Part shown: positions 1 through 8,587 of the stretch, piece after piece
Position numbering within the stretch: position 1 is the stretch's first letter
Layout: each line of letters starts with the position of its first letter
From: Microbacterium oleivorans
GTDB lineage: Bacteria; Actinomycetota; Actinomycetes; Actinomycetales; Microbacteriaceae
Direction of reading: 5' to 3'
DNA: 64,000 bases
Assembly (NCBI RefSeq): GCF_001644225.1
Contig: NZ_LSTV01000001.1
Location: 124,001-188,000 of the forward strand
Notes under the pieces: generated by a model
The model's input: only the letters and a program-made list of their open reading frames with translations
Told to the model about the DNA's origin: nothing
Databases searched by the model: none
Program-made: the position numbers and the translations under genes

Positions 1-20
1 ATCCGCTCGTCAGGGTCGGG

Positions 21-1469
21 TCAGCGTGCGCCGAGGTCGACGTGTCCGATGTTCGTCTCGTACTCGACGTCCTTCGTCTCCTTCGACAGCCACAGGGCGA
101 TGAAGGTGAGGACGGCCGAGCCCGACAGGTAGACGCCGACGAGCCACGGCGATCCGCCGGCGGCGGCCCAGAGGGCGGTCGCGACGATCGGGGCGAGCGC
201 GGCGCCGAGGATCGACGACACGTTGTACGAGATCGCCGACCCGGTGTACCGGACGTTCGTCGGGAACAGCTCGGGGAGCAGGGCACCCATCGGACCGAAC
301 GTCGCACCCATGAGCATGAACCCGAAGATCAGGAAGGCCTGCACGAGGGCGCCGCTGAACTTGGGGTCGAGCTGGGGCAGGAGGAAGACGTTGAAGAGCA
401 GACCGAAGAGGGCGATCGCCCCCGTGATCCACAGCAGCAGGCGGCGACGGCCGATCGTGTCGGCGACGGGGCCTGAGAGCAGCGTGAAGACGCCGAAGAA
501 GACGACACCGACGATCTGCATGATGACGAAGTCGGTGTACCCGAACCCGAGGCCCGGCACGTAAGTGGCCGCGTCGAACGCCGTGCCCGCAGCCTCTGCC
601 GCGGCGGCCGCTCCCTCGGTCGTGGCCTTCGTGCCGTAGGCGAGGGTGAAGCTCGTCATCAGGTAGAAGAGCACGTACGTGGCGAGCATGATGAACGTGC
701 CGAGGATCAGCTGCTTCCAGTGGCGACGGACGACCTCGCCGAGGGGGAACTTGCGGATCGCGCCCGTCTTCTCGGCCTTGGCGAACGTCTCGGACTCGAC
801 GAGTTTGAGACGCACGTAGAGGCCGACGATCACCATGACCGCCGAGAACAGGAACGGCACGCGCCAGCCCCAGGCGAGGAACTCCTCGCTGCGCTGCGCG
901 GGGCCGTCGGGGTGCGGCAGCAGGAAGTAGATCACCAGGAACACCGTGTTGGCGATGATGAAGCCGATCGGCGCGCCGAGCTGCGGGAACGTGCCGTACC
1001 AGGCGCGCTTGCCCTTCGGGGCGTTCTCGGTCGCGACGAGCGCCGCACCCGACCATTCGCCGCCGAGGGCGAAGCCCTGCGCGAGGCGGAGGACGAGCAG
1101 CAGGATCGGCGCGAGCACGCCGACCTGGTCGAACGTCGGCAGGAGGCCGATGAGGAAGGTGGCGACACCCATCGTGAGCAGCGACCCGACGAGGGTCGCC
1201 TTGCGTCCGAACTTGTCGCCGAAGTGGCCGAAGATGACGGCGCCGACGGGGCGGGCGACCATGGCGGCGCCGAAGATGCTGAACGAGAGCAGCAGGTTCG
1301 TGGTGTCGTTGCCGGCGGGGAAGAACAGGATGGGGAAGACGAGGACGGCGGCGGTCGCGTAGACGTAGAAGTCGTAGAACTCGATCGTGGTGCCGATGAG
1401 GCTCGCCGTGATGACGCGGGAGCGGGGATTGGCGGGTGCGGTGGATGCCGCGGGTGCTGCGGATGACAT
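21..1469 (-). CDS. MFS transporter, metabolite:H+ symporter (MHS) type
   Basis: This 482-residue inner-membrane protein is a proton-coupled symporter for a small, probably organic-acid, substrate that I cannot name. It has about twelve hydrophobic segments, the MHS-type N-terminus (GTTIEFYDFYVYATAAVL) and the MFS loop 2-3 motif GHFGDKFGRK. A charged central loop follows helix 6. The start at 1469 is preferred over an in-frame codon at 1505 because AAGG lies just upstream of it and the protein then begins MSSAAP, like its relatives. The gene is monocistronic and ends 20 nt from the window edge. Family assignment is firm; substrate is not. Confidence 0.88.
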   Translation of the reverse strand: MSSAAPAASTAPANPRSRVITASLIGTTIEFYDFYVYATAAVLVFPILFFPAGNDTTNLLLSFSIFGAAMVARPVGAVIFGHFGDKFGRKATLVGSLLTMGVATFLIGLLPTFDQVGVLAPILLLVLRLAQGFALGGEWSGAALVATENAPKGKRAWYGTFPQLGAPIGFIIANTVFLVIYFLLPHPDGPAQRSEEFLAWGWRVPFLFSAVMVIVGLYVRLKLVESETFAKAEKTGAIRKFPLGEVVRRHWKQLILGTFIMLATYVLFYLMTSFTLAYGTKATTEGAAAAAEAAGTAFDAATYVPGLGFGYTDFVIMQIVGVVFFGVFTLLSGPVADTIGRRRLLLWITGAIALFGLLFNVFLLPQLDPKFSGALVQAFLIFGFMLMGATFGPMGALLPELFPTNVRYTGSAISYNVSSILGAALAPIVATALWAAAGGSPWLVGVYLSGSAVLTFIALWLSKETKDVEYETNIGHVDLGAR

Positions 1470-1639
1470 GCGGGGGACCTTCGGAACGAAGCGGTGGGTC
1501 CTCATGGGACGCGTCGGCGGCGGACGTCCTCGCAGGGGTGATGCGAGGGCGTCACAGCTCTGGGATCACCGAGGCGCCGACGGAGTCGCCGGCGCCAAAC
1601 CTCCACCCTACTCCCGCGTCATCCAGCGGGATCGGCCGG

Positions 1640-1990
1640 TCAGCGCCAGATGACCGCGAGCCCGGCGTTGAGGAGGGTGAGGATGCCGATGGGCCAGAAG
1701 ATCCCGGTGGGCACCGACCCCGACTTCCGCAGGCGTCCCGCGCCGGCGCCGAGGAGGCCGCCGATGAGGACGAGGACGACGAGCTTGATGCCGATCTTGG
1801 CGTAGTTCAGGTCGTGGTCGAGACCCCACGGCGCCGAGAGCGCGAGGCCCGCGACGAGTGCGATGCCGAGACCCCAATGCATGATGCGCGTCACGCGGCG
1901 CTGTCCGACGAGTTCGACCACCCAGGCCCCGAAGAGAGTCGCGAAACCGACGAGGTGGACGAGGACGACGATGCTGCGCAGGATCTCCAT
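1640..1990 (-). CDS. small four-helix membrane protein, function unknown
   Basis: The 116-residue product has four predicted membrane helices at about residues 6-27, 38-58, 63-84 and 96-116, with short charged loops (QRRVTR, RLRKSG). I do not recognise a characterised family; similar small membrane proteins are common in Actinobacteria. A TAGCCT box ends 6 nt before the ATG, which suggests leaderless transcription independent of the rib operon upstream. It lies 63 nt downstream of ribH on the same strand. Confidence 0.7.
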   Translation of the reverse strand: MEILRSIVVLVHLVGFATLFGAWVVELVGQRRVTRIMHWGLGIALVAGLALSAPWGLDHDLNYAKIGIKLVVLVLIGGLLGAGAGRLRKSGSVPTGIFWPIGILTLLNAGLAVIWR

Positions 1991-1996
1991 GCCCTC

Positions 1997-2002
1997 AGGC
2001 TA
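1997..2002 (-). promoter_or_regulatory. candidate -10 box of a leaderless promoter
   Basis: TAGCCT on the minus strand ends 6 nt before the ATG at 1990. The same TAGNNT-to-start spacing recurs before many genes in this window. Confidence 0.45.
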
Positions 2003-2053
2003 CCTGAAGGTTGAGATCCCGCGCAGCATCGAGAAGGCGTGACGCGTCGCGCG

Positions 2054-2527
2054 TCAGCCGCGGAGGTCCCGCAGGACGAGCGCGGTGCGGATGGCGGCAT
2101 CCGCTGCTTCTGCGCCCTTGTCCTCCTTCGAGCCTTCGAGGCCGGCGCGGTCGAGGCCCTGCTGCTCGTCGTCCAGCGTCAGCACGCCGAAGCCGACGGG
2201 CTTGCCGGTGTCGAGCGCGACGCGGGTGAGTCCGTCCGTCGCGGCCGACGAGACGAAGTCGAAGTGCGGGGTGCCGCCACGGATGATGACGCCCAGCGCG
2301 ACGGCCGCGTCGGCGCCGGCGTCGAGCGCGGCCTTGGCGGCGACGGGCAGCTCGAACGAGCCCGGTACGCGCACGAGGCGCCACGTGGCGCCCGAGGCGT
2401 CGAGGATGCGCTTCGCGCCCGCGATCAGGCCGTCGGTGATGGTGTCGTGCCACTGCCCGGCGATCACGACGACGGACAGGCCGCTCGCGTCGACCGCTTC
2501 GGCCCGGGGTGCTCCGTGTCCGCTCAT
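2054..2527 (-). CDS. ribH: 6,7-dimethyl-8-ribityllumazine synthase
   Basis: RibH condenses 5-amino-6-ribitylaminouracil with 3,4-dihydroxy-2-butanone 4-phosphate to give lumazine, the penultimate step of riboflavin synthesis. The 157-residue protein has the family landmarks: an N-terminal [15 protein letters not shown] strand-helix, the [14 protein letters not shown] substrate loop, and [24 protein letters not shown] with the catalytic His in the GGTPHF segment. Its start overlaps the ribBA stop by 4 nt, so translation is probably coupled. It is the last gene of the riboswitch-controlled operon. Confidence 0.96.
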   Translation of the reverse strand: MSGHGAPRAEAVDASGLSVVVIAGQWHDTITDGLIAGAKRILDASGATWRLVRVPGSFELPVAAKAALDAGADAAVALGVIIRGGTPHFDFVSSAATDGLTRVALDTGKPVGFGVLTLDDEQQGLDRAGLEGSKEDKGAEAADAAIRTALVLRDLRG

Positions 2528-3804
2528 GCGGTGTGCTCCTCACTGTGCGCGAGGGCCTCGCGCAGTTCGTCGGCGTCGATGATGTGGCCCATGCGGTCGG
2601 CCTTCGTCGCCAGGTACTGGTGGTTGTTCGCGCCGACCCCGACCAGCAGGGGCACCTGGTCGACGATGGTGAGACCGAGGGCACGCAGCTGCGCGACCTT
2701 GTCGGTGTTGTTGGTCAGCAGACGGATCTGCTTCACGCCGAGGTCGGACAGGATGCCGGCGGCCGCCGCGTAGTCGCGGGCGTCGGCCGGCAGGCCGAGC
2801 GCGAGGTTCGCGTCGACGGTGTCGAGCCCCCGCTCCTGCAGGCTGTACGCGCGCAGCTTGTTGATGAGGCCGATGCCGCGGCCCTCGTGGCCGCGCATGT
2901 AGATGACGACGCCGCCGTCCTGCTCGATCGCGTCGAGCGCCGCCTCGAGCTGCGGTCCGCACTCGCACTTGAGCGAGCCGAACGCCTCACCCGTGAGGCA
3001 CTCGGAGTGCACGCGCACGAGCGGTGCCTCCTCGGTGAGGTCCCCCGAGACGACGGCGATGTGGTCGGTGCCGGTGATCCGGTCCTTGTAGGCGAGGAAC
3101 CGGAACTGGCCGTGCGAGGTGGGGACCGTCGCCTCGGCGCGCAGGCTCACGCGCCGCTTGGCGGTGTGGTCGGTGTGGGCGGCGGTGCCGTCGCCGTCGG
3201 CCGCGCTGACGTGCGCGATGAGCTGCTCGATCGTGATGACGGGGATGCCTTCGCGCTCGCCCATCTCGAGGAGCCCCGGCATCCGCATCATGCTGCCGTC
3301 GTCGGCGACGACCTCGCCGATCACGGCGACCGGCTGCAGGCCCGCGAGCTGCATGAGCTCGACGGCGGCCTCGGTGTGGCCGGCGCGCTCGCGCACGCCG
3401 CCGTCGACGGCGCGGAGCGGCAGCACGTGCCCCGGGCGGATGAGCGAGGACGGCACCGAGTCCGGGTCGGCCAGCACGTTGACGGTGCGGGCGCGGTCCG
3501 AGGCGCTAATGCCGGTCGTGACGCCCTCCGCGGCGTCGACGCTCACGGTGTACGCCGTGCTCCGGGCATCCTGGTTCTGCTCGACCATGGGGGGCAGGTC
3601 GAGGCGATCGGCCCAGTCGGCCGGCATCGGGGCGCACAGGAACCCGCTGGACCACCGGATGGTCCACGCAAGCCACTCCGGCGAGGCGAGCTCGGCGGAC
3701 AGGATGATGTCGCCCTCGTTCTCGCGGCTCTCATCGTCGGCGACCAGGATCGGTCGGCCTTCCTTGAGGGCTTCCAGGGCGTCGGGGATGGACGAAAGGC
3801 TCAT
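2524..3804 (-). CDS. ribBA: bifunctional 3,4-DHBP synthase / GTP cyclohydrolase II
   Basis: This 426-residue fusion supplies both riboflavin precursors: the N-terminal half makes 3,4-dihydroxy-2-butanone 4-phosphate from ribulose 5-phosphate, and the C-terminal half opens GTP. The RibB acidic motif [12 protein letters not shown] is near residue 20. The RibA half shows the zinc cysteines in [18 protein letters not shown] and the loop [16 protein letters not shown]. The start at 3804 is fixed by AAGGAGG upstream and by a 4-nt overlap with ribE; an upstream in-frame extension would only read the ribE coding region. Confidence 0.96.
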   Translation of the reverse strand: MSLSSIPDALEALKEGRPILVADDESRENEGDIILSAELASPEWLAWTIRWSSGFLCAPMPADWADRLDLPPMVEQNQDARSTAYTVSVDAAEGVTTGISASDRARTVNVLADPDSVPSSLIRPGHVLPLRAVDGGVRERAGHTEAAVELMQLAGLQPVAVIGEVVADDGSMMRMPGLLEMGEREGIPVITIEQLIAHVSAADGDGTAAHTDHTAKRRVSLRAEATVPTSHGQFRFLAYKDRITGTDHIAVVSGDLTEEAPLVRVHSECLTGEAFGSLKCECGPQLEAALDAIEQDGGVVIYMRGHEGRGIGLINKLRAYSLQERGLDTVDANLALGLPADARDYAAAAGILSDLGVKQIRLLTNNTDKVAQLRALGLTIVDQVPLLVGVGANNHQYLATKADRMGHIIDADELREALAHSEEHTA

Positions 3805-4448
3805 CGGGAGCCTCCTTCTTCTGCGGACGGGATGCCGTCGGGTGAGGCGAATCGGAGCAGGCGCTGCACGTGCCGCGCCAGGATGTCGGTTTCGAGGTTG
3901 ACGCGGTCGCCGGGGGCGAGCGTGCCGAGGGTGGTCACCTCGAGCGTCTCGGGGATGAGGGAGATCTCGAACCAGTGCGACGCGGCGTCGGGCTCGGACA
4001 CGTCCGAGACGGTGAGCGAGACGCCCTGGACCGTGATGGACCCCTTGTCGACGACGAGCGGGGCGAGGTCGGCCGGCAGCGAGACGCGGATGACGCGCCA
4101 CTGCTCGCCGGGACGGACCTCGAGGACCTCGCCCGTGCCGTCGACGTGTCCCTGCACGATGTGCCCGCCGAGGCGCGTGTGCGCGGCGAGGGCACGCTCG
4201 ACGTTCACTCGGGAGTCGACCCCGAGGGTGCCGAGCGTCGACATGTCGAGCGTCTGCTTCATGACGTCGGCCGTGAACCCCTCGGAGGTCTGGTCGGTGA
4301 CCGTCAGGCAGACGCCGCTGATCGAGATCGAGTCGCCGCGCTGCGCGTCCGAGACGGCGAGGGGCGCGCGCACGGTGAGTCGCACGCCGTCGCCGGAGGG
4401 CTCGATCGCCGTGATGACGCCCTGTTCTTCGATGATGCCGGTGAACAT
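3801..4448 (-). CDS. ribE: riboflavin synthase alpha chain
   Basis: Riboflavin synthase dismutates two lumazine molecules into riboflavin and the pyrimidine substrate of RibH. The 215-residue protein shows the internal duplication of the family: MFTGIIEEQG and GDSISISGVCLTV in the N-terminal barrel, then GGHIVQGHVDGTG and GSITVQGVSLTV in the second. Start 4448 follows CCAGGAGGCC and overlaps the ribD stop by one base (TGATG). Some actinobacterial annotations call this gene ribC. Confidence 0.95.
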   Translation of the reverse strand: MFTGIIEEQGVITAIEPSGDGVRLTVRAPLAVSDAQRGDSISISGVCLTVTDQTSEGFTADVMKQTLDMSTLGTLGVDSRVNVERALAAHTRLGGHIVQGHVDGTGEVLEVRPGEQWRVIRVSLPADLAPLVVDKGSITVQGVSLTVSDVSEPDAASHWFEISLIPETLEVTTLGTLAPGDRVNLETDILARHVQRLLRFASPDGIPSAEEGGSR

Positions 4449-5467
4449 CAGGCCTCCTGGGGGGTGAGGGTGACGAGGATGTCGTCGCCGAGTCGGTCGA
4501 CGCCTGTGATGTCGAGGCGTCGCTGCTGGGAGATGGTCGCGACGCCGATGTCGCCGACCGCGAGGCGGTCGCCGCCGATCAGCGTCGGTGCGATGTAGAC
4601 GAGGAGCTCGTCGATGAGCCCCTGGCGCAGGAAGGATGCCGCCAGGGTCGGGCCGCCCTCGATGAACACACGTTGGGCGCCGAGCTCGCGGAGGCGGTCC
4701 AGCAGGTCCCGCAGGTCCTCGCCCTCGTCCTGCATGAACGGGCGCGGGTGCTTGCGCACCCGCGCCTCCTGCGGCACGGCGCGGACGCCGACCACGACGG
4801 GTCGGGGCTGGTCTTCGTAGAGTCCGCCGTCCTCGCGCCGCGCGGTCAGCGCGGGATCGTCCGCGAGGACGGTTCCCGTCCCCACCACGATCGCGTCCGC
4901 CAGCGAGCGTCGGCGGTGCACGTCGGCGCGGGCCTCGGGTCCCGTGATCCACTGGCTGGTGCCGTCGGATGCCGCGGCCCGCCCGTCGAGCGACTGCGCC
5001 CACTTCAGGGTCACGTGAGGCCGCTTCAGACGCTGCACGGTCAGCCACGACGCGATGAGCTCCTCGCCCTCGTCGCGCAGCACGCCGCCCTCGACCTCGA
5101 CGCCGGCGTCCCGGAGGCGCGCGGAGCCCCCGGAGGACACCTCGCCCGGGTCGTCGACGGCGTACACGACACGGGCGACGCCTGCCTCGAGGAGCGCGAC
5201 CGCGCAGGGGCCGGTGCGCCCGGTGTGGTTGCACGGCTCGAGGGTCACGACGGCCGTCGCGCCGCGCGCGGCATCCGGTCCGAGCTTCGAGAGGGCGTCG
5301 ATCTCGGCGTGCGGCGTCCCCGCGCCGTGATGCCAGCCCTCGGCGAGCACCTCACCCGCGGGGGAGAGGATGACCGCGCCGACCTGCGGGTTGACCCCCC
5401 GCGGTCCACGCTGAGCGAGCGCGAAAGCGTGGCGGAGCGCGGCGCGCTCTGCGTCGGTGGCACTCAT
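4448..5467 (-). CDS. ribD: bifunctional diaminohydroxyphosphoribosylaminopyrimidine deaminase / uracil reductase
   Basis: RibD carries out the second and third steps from GTP: ring deamination, then NADPH-dependent side-chain reduction. The N-terminal deaminase domain has the zinc site HAEIDAL and EPCNHTGRTGPC. The reductase domain follows from about residue 150 (LKWAQSLDGRAA, and FIEGGPTLAASFLRQGL near the end). The 339-residue form starting at ATG 5467 has GAGG at good spacing; a GTG at 5479 is in frame but has no ribosome-binding site. It is the first gene behind the FMN riboswitch. Confidence 0.94.
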   Translation of the reverse strand: MSATDAERAALRHAFALAQRGPRGVNPQVGAVILSPAGEVLAEGWHHGAGTPHAEIDALSKLGPDAARGATAVVTLEPCNHTGRTGPCAVALLEAGVARVVYAVDDPGEVSSGGSARLRDAGVEVEGGVLRDEGEELIASWLTVQRLKRPHVTLKWAQSLDGRAAASDGTSQWITGPEARADVHRRRSLADAIVVGTGTVLADDPALTARREDGGLYEDQPRPVVVGVRAVPQEARVRKHPRPFMQDEGEDLRDLLDRLRELGAQRVFIEGGPTLAASFLRQGLIDELLVYIAPTLIGGDRLAVGDIGVATISQQRRLDITGVDRLGDDILVTLTPQEA

Positions 5468-5515
5468 CCGGATCCTCACGATGGGGTGTTCCGGGGCGCG
5501 GGCGCGTCAGGCGGC

Positions 5516-5534
5516 CCCGCAGGGTCACTGCGGG
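5516..5534 (-). promoter_or_regulatory. stem-loop between FMN aptamer and ribD, possible expression platform
   Basis: In the transcript CCCGCAG pairs with CTGCGGG around a 5-nt loop, directly 3' of the aptamer closing stem. No U-run follows, so it is not a canonical terminator. It may be part of the switching region that controls ribD translation or a Rho-dependent step (inference). Confidence 0.4.
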
Positions 5535-5538
5535 CGCC

Positions 5539-5674
5539 CGTGCTGCCTCCCATCCGGACTAGCGACTCGCGTCGCATCACCGTCGGTTCCGGATTTCCAC
5601 CGGATCAGCAGGACCTCGGGTCCCGCTCGCGGACTATCACCGCCGGTTCGGATTCCCACCGACCCCGGAGCACG
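5539..5674 (-). ncRNA. FMN riboswitch (RFN element)
   Basis: The conserved RFN core is readable on the minus strand: GGTCGGTGGGAATCCGAACC, CGGCGGTGATAGTCCGCGAGC-type segments, GATCCGGTGGAAATCCGG, then AACCGACGGTGATGCGACG and finally AGTCCGGATGGGAGGCAGCA. The closing P1 helix is CGTGCT (5674-5669) with AGCACG (5544-5539). It lies 71 nt upstream of ribD and should repress the four-gene riboflavin operon when FMN is plentiful. Confidence 0.95.
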
Positions 5675-5745
5675 TTTCTTGCTCTCGAAGTGTAGTCAAC
5701 CGGAATGACGCGGATTCATTCCCCGTCATCTCTTGACGCGGACGA

Positions 5746-6705
5746 TCATCCGGTCAACGCGCGGGCGGTGGCCTCGTCGACGACGAGCTCGGTGACCAGC
5801 CGTGCCGCGAGCGCACCCCGGAGGCTGTCGCGTTTGTCGACGCCCGACACGATGCACACCCGGCTCGGCACGCGACGCAGCACCTCGAAGCGGGGCCCGG
5901 TCGCCCGGTCGTTCAACTCGATCCCGCGGGTCGACCCGTCGAGGCGGTAGAAGACGGTGGCGACGTCGCCCACCACGCCCTCGCGGTCGAGCGCCGCGAG
6001 CTCCTCGGGTTCGAGGTAGCCGCCGGAGTACACGTGGCTGGGGACGCGCGAATCCGCCGCTCCGACGCTGAAGACGACGAGGTCCATCGCCGCCTGCATG
6101 GCCAGGATGCGGGTGGTGCTGCGCTCGCGCCACATGGCCTGCTTCGTGCGCGGATCGTCGAAGAACGCGGGCACCGGGAACTGCTGCGCACTTCCGCCGT
6201 AGGCGACGGCGAAGCGGCTCAGGATGTCGCTCGCGTACAGCAGGCCCGTGGTGCGGGTGTTCCCGGAACCGTTCAGCTGCACGAAGGTCGTGCCGTGCAT
6301 GGCCTTGGGGACGAGGCGGCGGCTGACCGCGGCGGTGGTGGATCCCCACGCGACGCCGACCGTCGCATCCGCTTCGATGAGGTCGCCGAGCAGGTGCGCC
6401 GCGGCGGTCGCGACCCGCTCCAGCCGCTCCACCTCGCTCGCGTCGTCGGGGACCGGGACGACGTGGGCGGTGATGCCGTAGCGGTCGGCGAGCTCCTGTT
6501 CCAGCAGCTGCGGGGCGGCGAAGGGGGAGCGGATGCGGATGTCGACGATTCCCGTTGCGCGGGCGCGTGACAGCAGGCGCGAGACGGTGGAGCGCGAGGT
6601 GCCGAGTTCCCGGGCGATGGCCTCCATCGTGCGGTCCTGGACGTAGTAGAGGTGCGCGGCGGTGAGCGCGCGTCGGATGTCGTCGGGGTCCAGGGTCTCG
6701 TCCAC
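5746..6705 (-). CDS. SorC/DeoR-type sugar-binding transcriptional regulator of the glycerol genes
   Basis: The 319-residue protein has an N-terminal helix-turn-helix (MEAIARELGTSRSTVSRLLS, about residues 18-45). A SorC-type effector domain follows, with GVAWGSTTAAVSRRL and VVFSVGAADSRVPSHVYSGG, the sugar-phosphate isomerase-like fold that senses a phosphorylated ligand. It is divergent from glpD-glpK, so glycerol 3-phosphate is the most likely effector (inference). The start is a GTG at 6705 without a Shine-Dalgarno, the only codon that keeps the complete HTH; the mRNA may be leaderless. It is 40-44% longer at the C-terminus than HTH-only regulators and looks intact. Confidence 0.82.
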   Translation of the reverse strand: MDETLDPDDIRRALTAAHLYYVQDRTMEAIARELGTSRSTVSRLLSRARATGIVDIRIRSPFAAPQLLEQELADRYGITAHVVPVPDDASEVERLERVATAAAHLLGDLIEADATVGVAWGSTTAAVSRRLVPKAMHGTTFVQLNGSGNTRTTGLLYASDILSRFAVAYGGSAQQFPVPAFFDDPRTKQAMWRERSTTRILAMQAAMDLVVFSVGAADSRVPSHVYSGGYLEPEELAALDREGVVGDVATVFYRLDGSTRGIELNDRATGPRFEVLRRVPSRVCIVSGVDKRDSLRGALAARLVTELVVDEATARALTG

Positions 6706-6706
6706 G

Positions 6707-6762
6707 GATGACAGTGTGCACGTATGTGCAACCGGACTGCAATCCCGTCCACCGCTGTCATC
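6707..6762. promoter_or_regulatory. nested inverted repeats in the regulator-glpD intergenic region
   Basis: Two symmetric elements lie between the divergent starts. TGCAC-GTAT-GTGCA (6717-6730) is a perfect 5+4+5 inverted repeat. GATGACAG (6707-6714) is repeated inverted as CTGTCATC (6755-6762). Both are plausible operator sites for the adjacent SorC-type regulator, and the first overlaps the likely promoter of the regulator itself, which suggests autoregulation. The function is inferred. Confidence 0.5.
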
Positions 6763-6835
6763 ATGGTCCCATCGGCTTCTTCGGAAGCGGTCTGAGGCGA
6801 GCGGGGCGAGAGCCCGGCAGAAGTGGGAGTGTGAC

Positions 6836-8533
6836 GTGGACACCGAGACCCGACAGGCGACGACGGCGCTGCGCGAGCGGCCGCAGGCGGACGTGCTCAT
6901 CATCGGCGGCGGCATCAACGGCGTCGCGACCTTCCGCGACCTGGCGCTGCAGGGCGTCGACGTGGCTCTCGTCGAGCGCAGCGATTTCCTCTCCGGTGCG
7001 TCGGCGGCCTCGAGCCACATGATCCACGGCGGCATCCGCTACCTCGAGAACGGCGAGCTCCGCCTCGTCCACGAAGCGGTCACCGAGCGCAACGACCTGC
7101 TGACGACGGCGGCCCACTACGTGCGTCCGCTGCGGACCACCGTGCCGATCTTCTCGACGTTCTCGGGTCTGCTCTCCGCGCCGCTGCGCATGGTGCTCCA
7201 CCGCAAGACCGCCTCCACCGAGCGCGGCGCCCTCCTGATCAAGGTCGGCCTCATCATCTACGACTCGTTCTCGCGCGGCGGAGGCCGCGTGCCGCGGCAC
7301 ACCTTCCGCGGTCGGCGCCGCTCGCTGCGGGAGCTCCCCGACCTGAACGCCGACGTGAAGTACACGGCGACTTACTGGGATGCCTCCCTCCGCGAGCCCG
7401 AGCGCCTCGGACTCGACCTCGTCCGTGACGGCGTCGCGCTCGGCGGCAGCCGCGCCCGCGCCGCCAACTACACCTCCGCGGTCGGCGTGGGCGGCGGCAA
7501 GGTCGTCCTCCGCGACGAGGTCACCGGCGAGGAGTTCCCGTTCGCGGCATCCGTCGTCCTCAACGCGGCCGGCCCGTGGACCGACCTCGCCAACGAGGCG
7601 CTCGGTGGCGCGACCCGGTACATGGGCGGCACCAAGGGCTCGCACATCGTCCTCGACCACCCCGAGCTGATGCAGGCCACCGGCGGTCGGGAGATCTTCT
7701 TCGAGCACTCCGACGGTCGCATCGTGCTCATCTACCCGCTCAACGGTCGGGTCCTCGTCGGCACGACCGACCTCGAGCACGACATGTCCGAGCCCGCCGT
7801 CTGCACGGAGGAGGAGGTCGACTACTTCCTCGACCTCATCGGTCACGTCTTCCCGTCGATCCCGGTCGACCGGTCTCAGATCGTGTTCCGCTACTCGGGC
7901 GTCCGCCCGCTCCCCGGTCACGGCGACATGGCCGCAGGTTTCGTGTCGCGCGACTACCGCATCGAGGAGGCGACGCTGCCGGGTTCCGACGGCGTGCCGG
8001 TGCTCAGCCTCGTCGGCGGCAAGTGGACGACCTTCCGCGCCGTCGCCGCACGCCTGGCCGACGAACTGATGTCCCGGATCGGACGCACGCGGGTCCGCTC
8101 GACGAAGGGGCTGCCCATCGGCGGCGCCGTCGGCTTCCCTCGCACCGACGCCGAGCGCGACGCCTGGGTGCACCACCACCTGTCGGACTTCGGTGCCGAG
8201 CGCGGCACCCGTCTCCTGCACCGCTACGGCACGCACGCCCTCGCCGTGGCCGCCTCGCTCCGGCAGGACGCGCAGGACGCACCCCTGAGCTCGCTGCCAC
8301 GCTTCAGCTCGGGCGAGTTCCGCCACATCGCGCGCACCGAATCGATCGTGCACCTCGAGGACATCCTGCTGCGCCGCACCAACATCGCCTTCCGCGGCGA
8401 GGCGACCCCCGAGGTCGTCGAAGAGGTGGCCGACGCCGTCGCGGATGTGATGGGCTGGGATGCCGCGACGCGCGGCGCCGAGATCGATCGGGCGCTCGCC
8501 GCGGTGCACGCCGCCGATCCCGTCGCCGTCTGA
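6836..8533 (+). CDS. glpD: glycerol-3-phosphate dehydrogenase (aerobic, FAD-dependent)
   Basis: GlpD oxidises sn-glycerol 3-phosphate to dihydroxyacetone phosphate at the membrane and passes electrons to quinone. The 565-residue protein has the dinucleotide-binding motif ADVLIIGGGINGVATFRDL at residues 18-36, SSHMIHGGIRYLENGE in the FAD region, GTTDLEHD, and SLVGGKWTTFRAVA. GTG 6836 is chosen because GGGAG lies 8 nt upstream and the homologous region begins soon after; an in-frame ORF extends further upstream but across the intergenic operator region. glpK follows after 54 nt. Confidence 0.93.
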   Translation: MDTETRQATTALRERPQADVLIIGGGINGVATFRDLALQGVDVALVERSDFLSGASAASSHMIHGGIRYLENGELRLVHEAVTERNDLLTTAAHYVRPLRTTVPIFSTFSGLLSAPLRMVLHRKTASTERGALLIKVGLIIYDSFSRGGGRVPRHTFRGRRRSLRELPDLNADVKYTATYWDASLREPERLGLDLVRDGVALGGSRARAANYTSAVGVGGGKVVLRDEVTGEEFPFAASVVLNAAGPWTDLANEALGGATRYMGGTKGSHIVLDHPELMQATGGREIFFEHSDGRIVLIYPLNGRVLVGTTDLEHDMSEPAVCTEEEVDYFLDLIGHVFPSIPVDRSQIVFRYSGVRPLPGHGDMAAGFVSRDYRIEEATLPGSDGVPVLSLVGGKWTTFRAVAARLADELMSRIGRTRVRSTKGLPIGGAVGFPRTDAERDAWVHHHLSDFGAERGTRLLHRYGTHALAVAASLRQDAQDAPLSSLPRFSSGEFRHIARTESIVHLEDILLRRTNIAFRGEATPEVVEEVADAVADVMGWDAATRGAEIDRALAAVHAADPVAV

Positions 8534-8587
8534 CGCCGGCATCCCCGTCGCCGCACCGGCGATGAGCACTCGAAGAGGAGACGAGAC

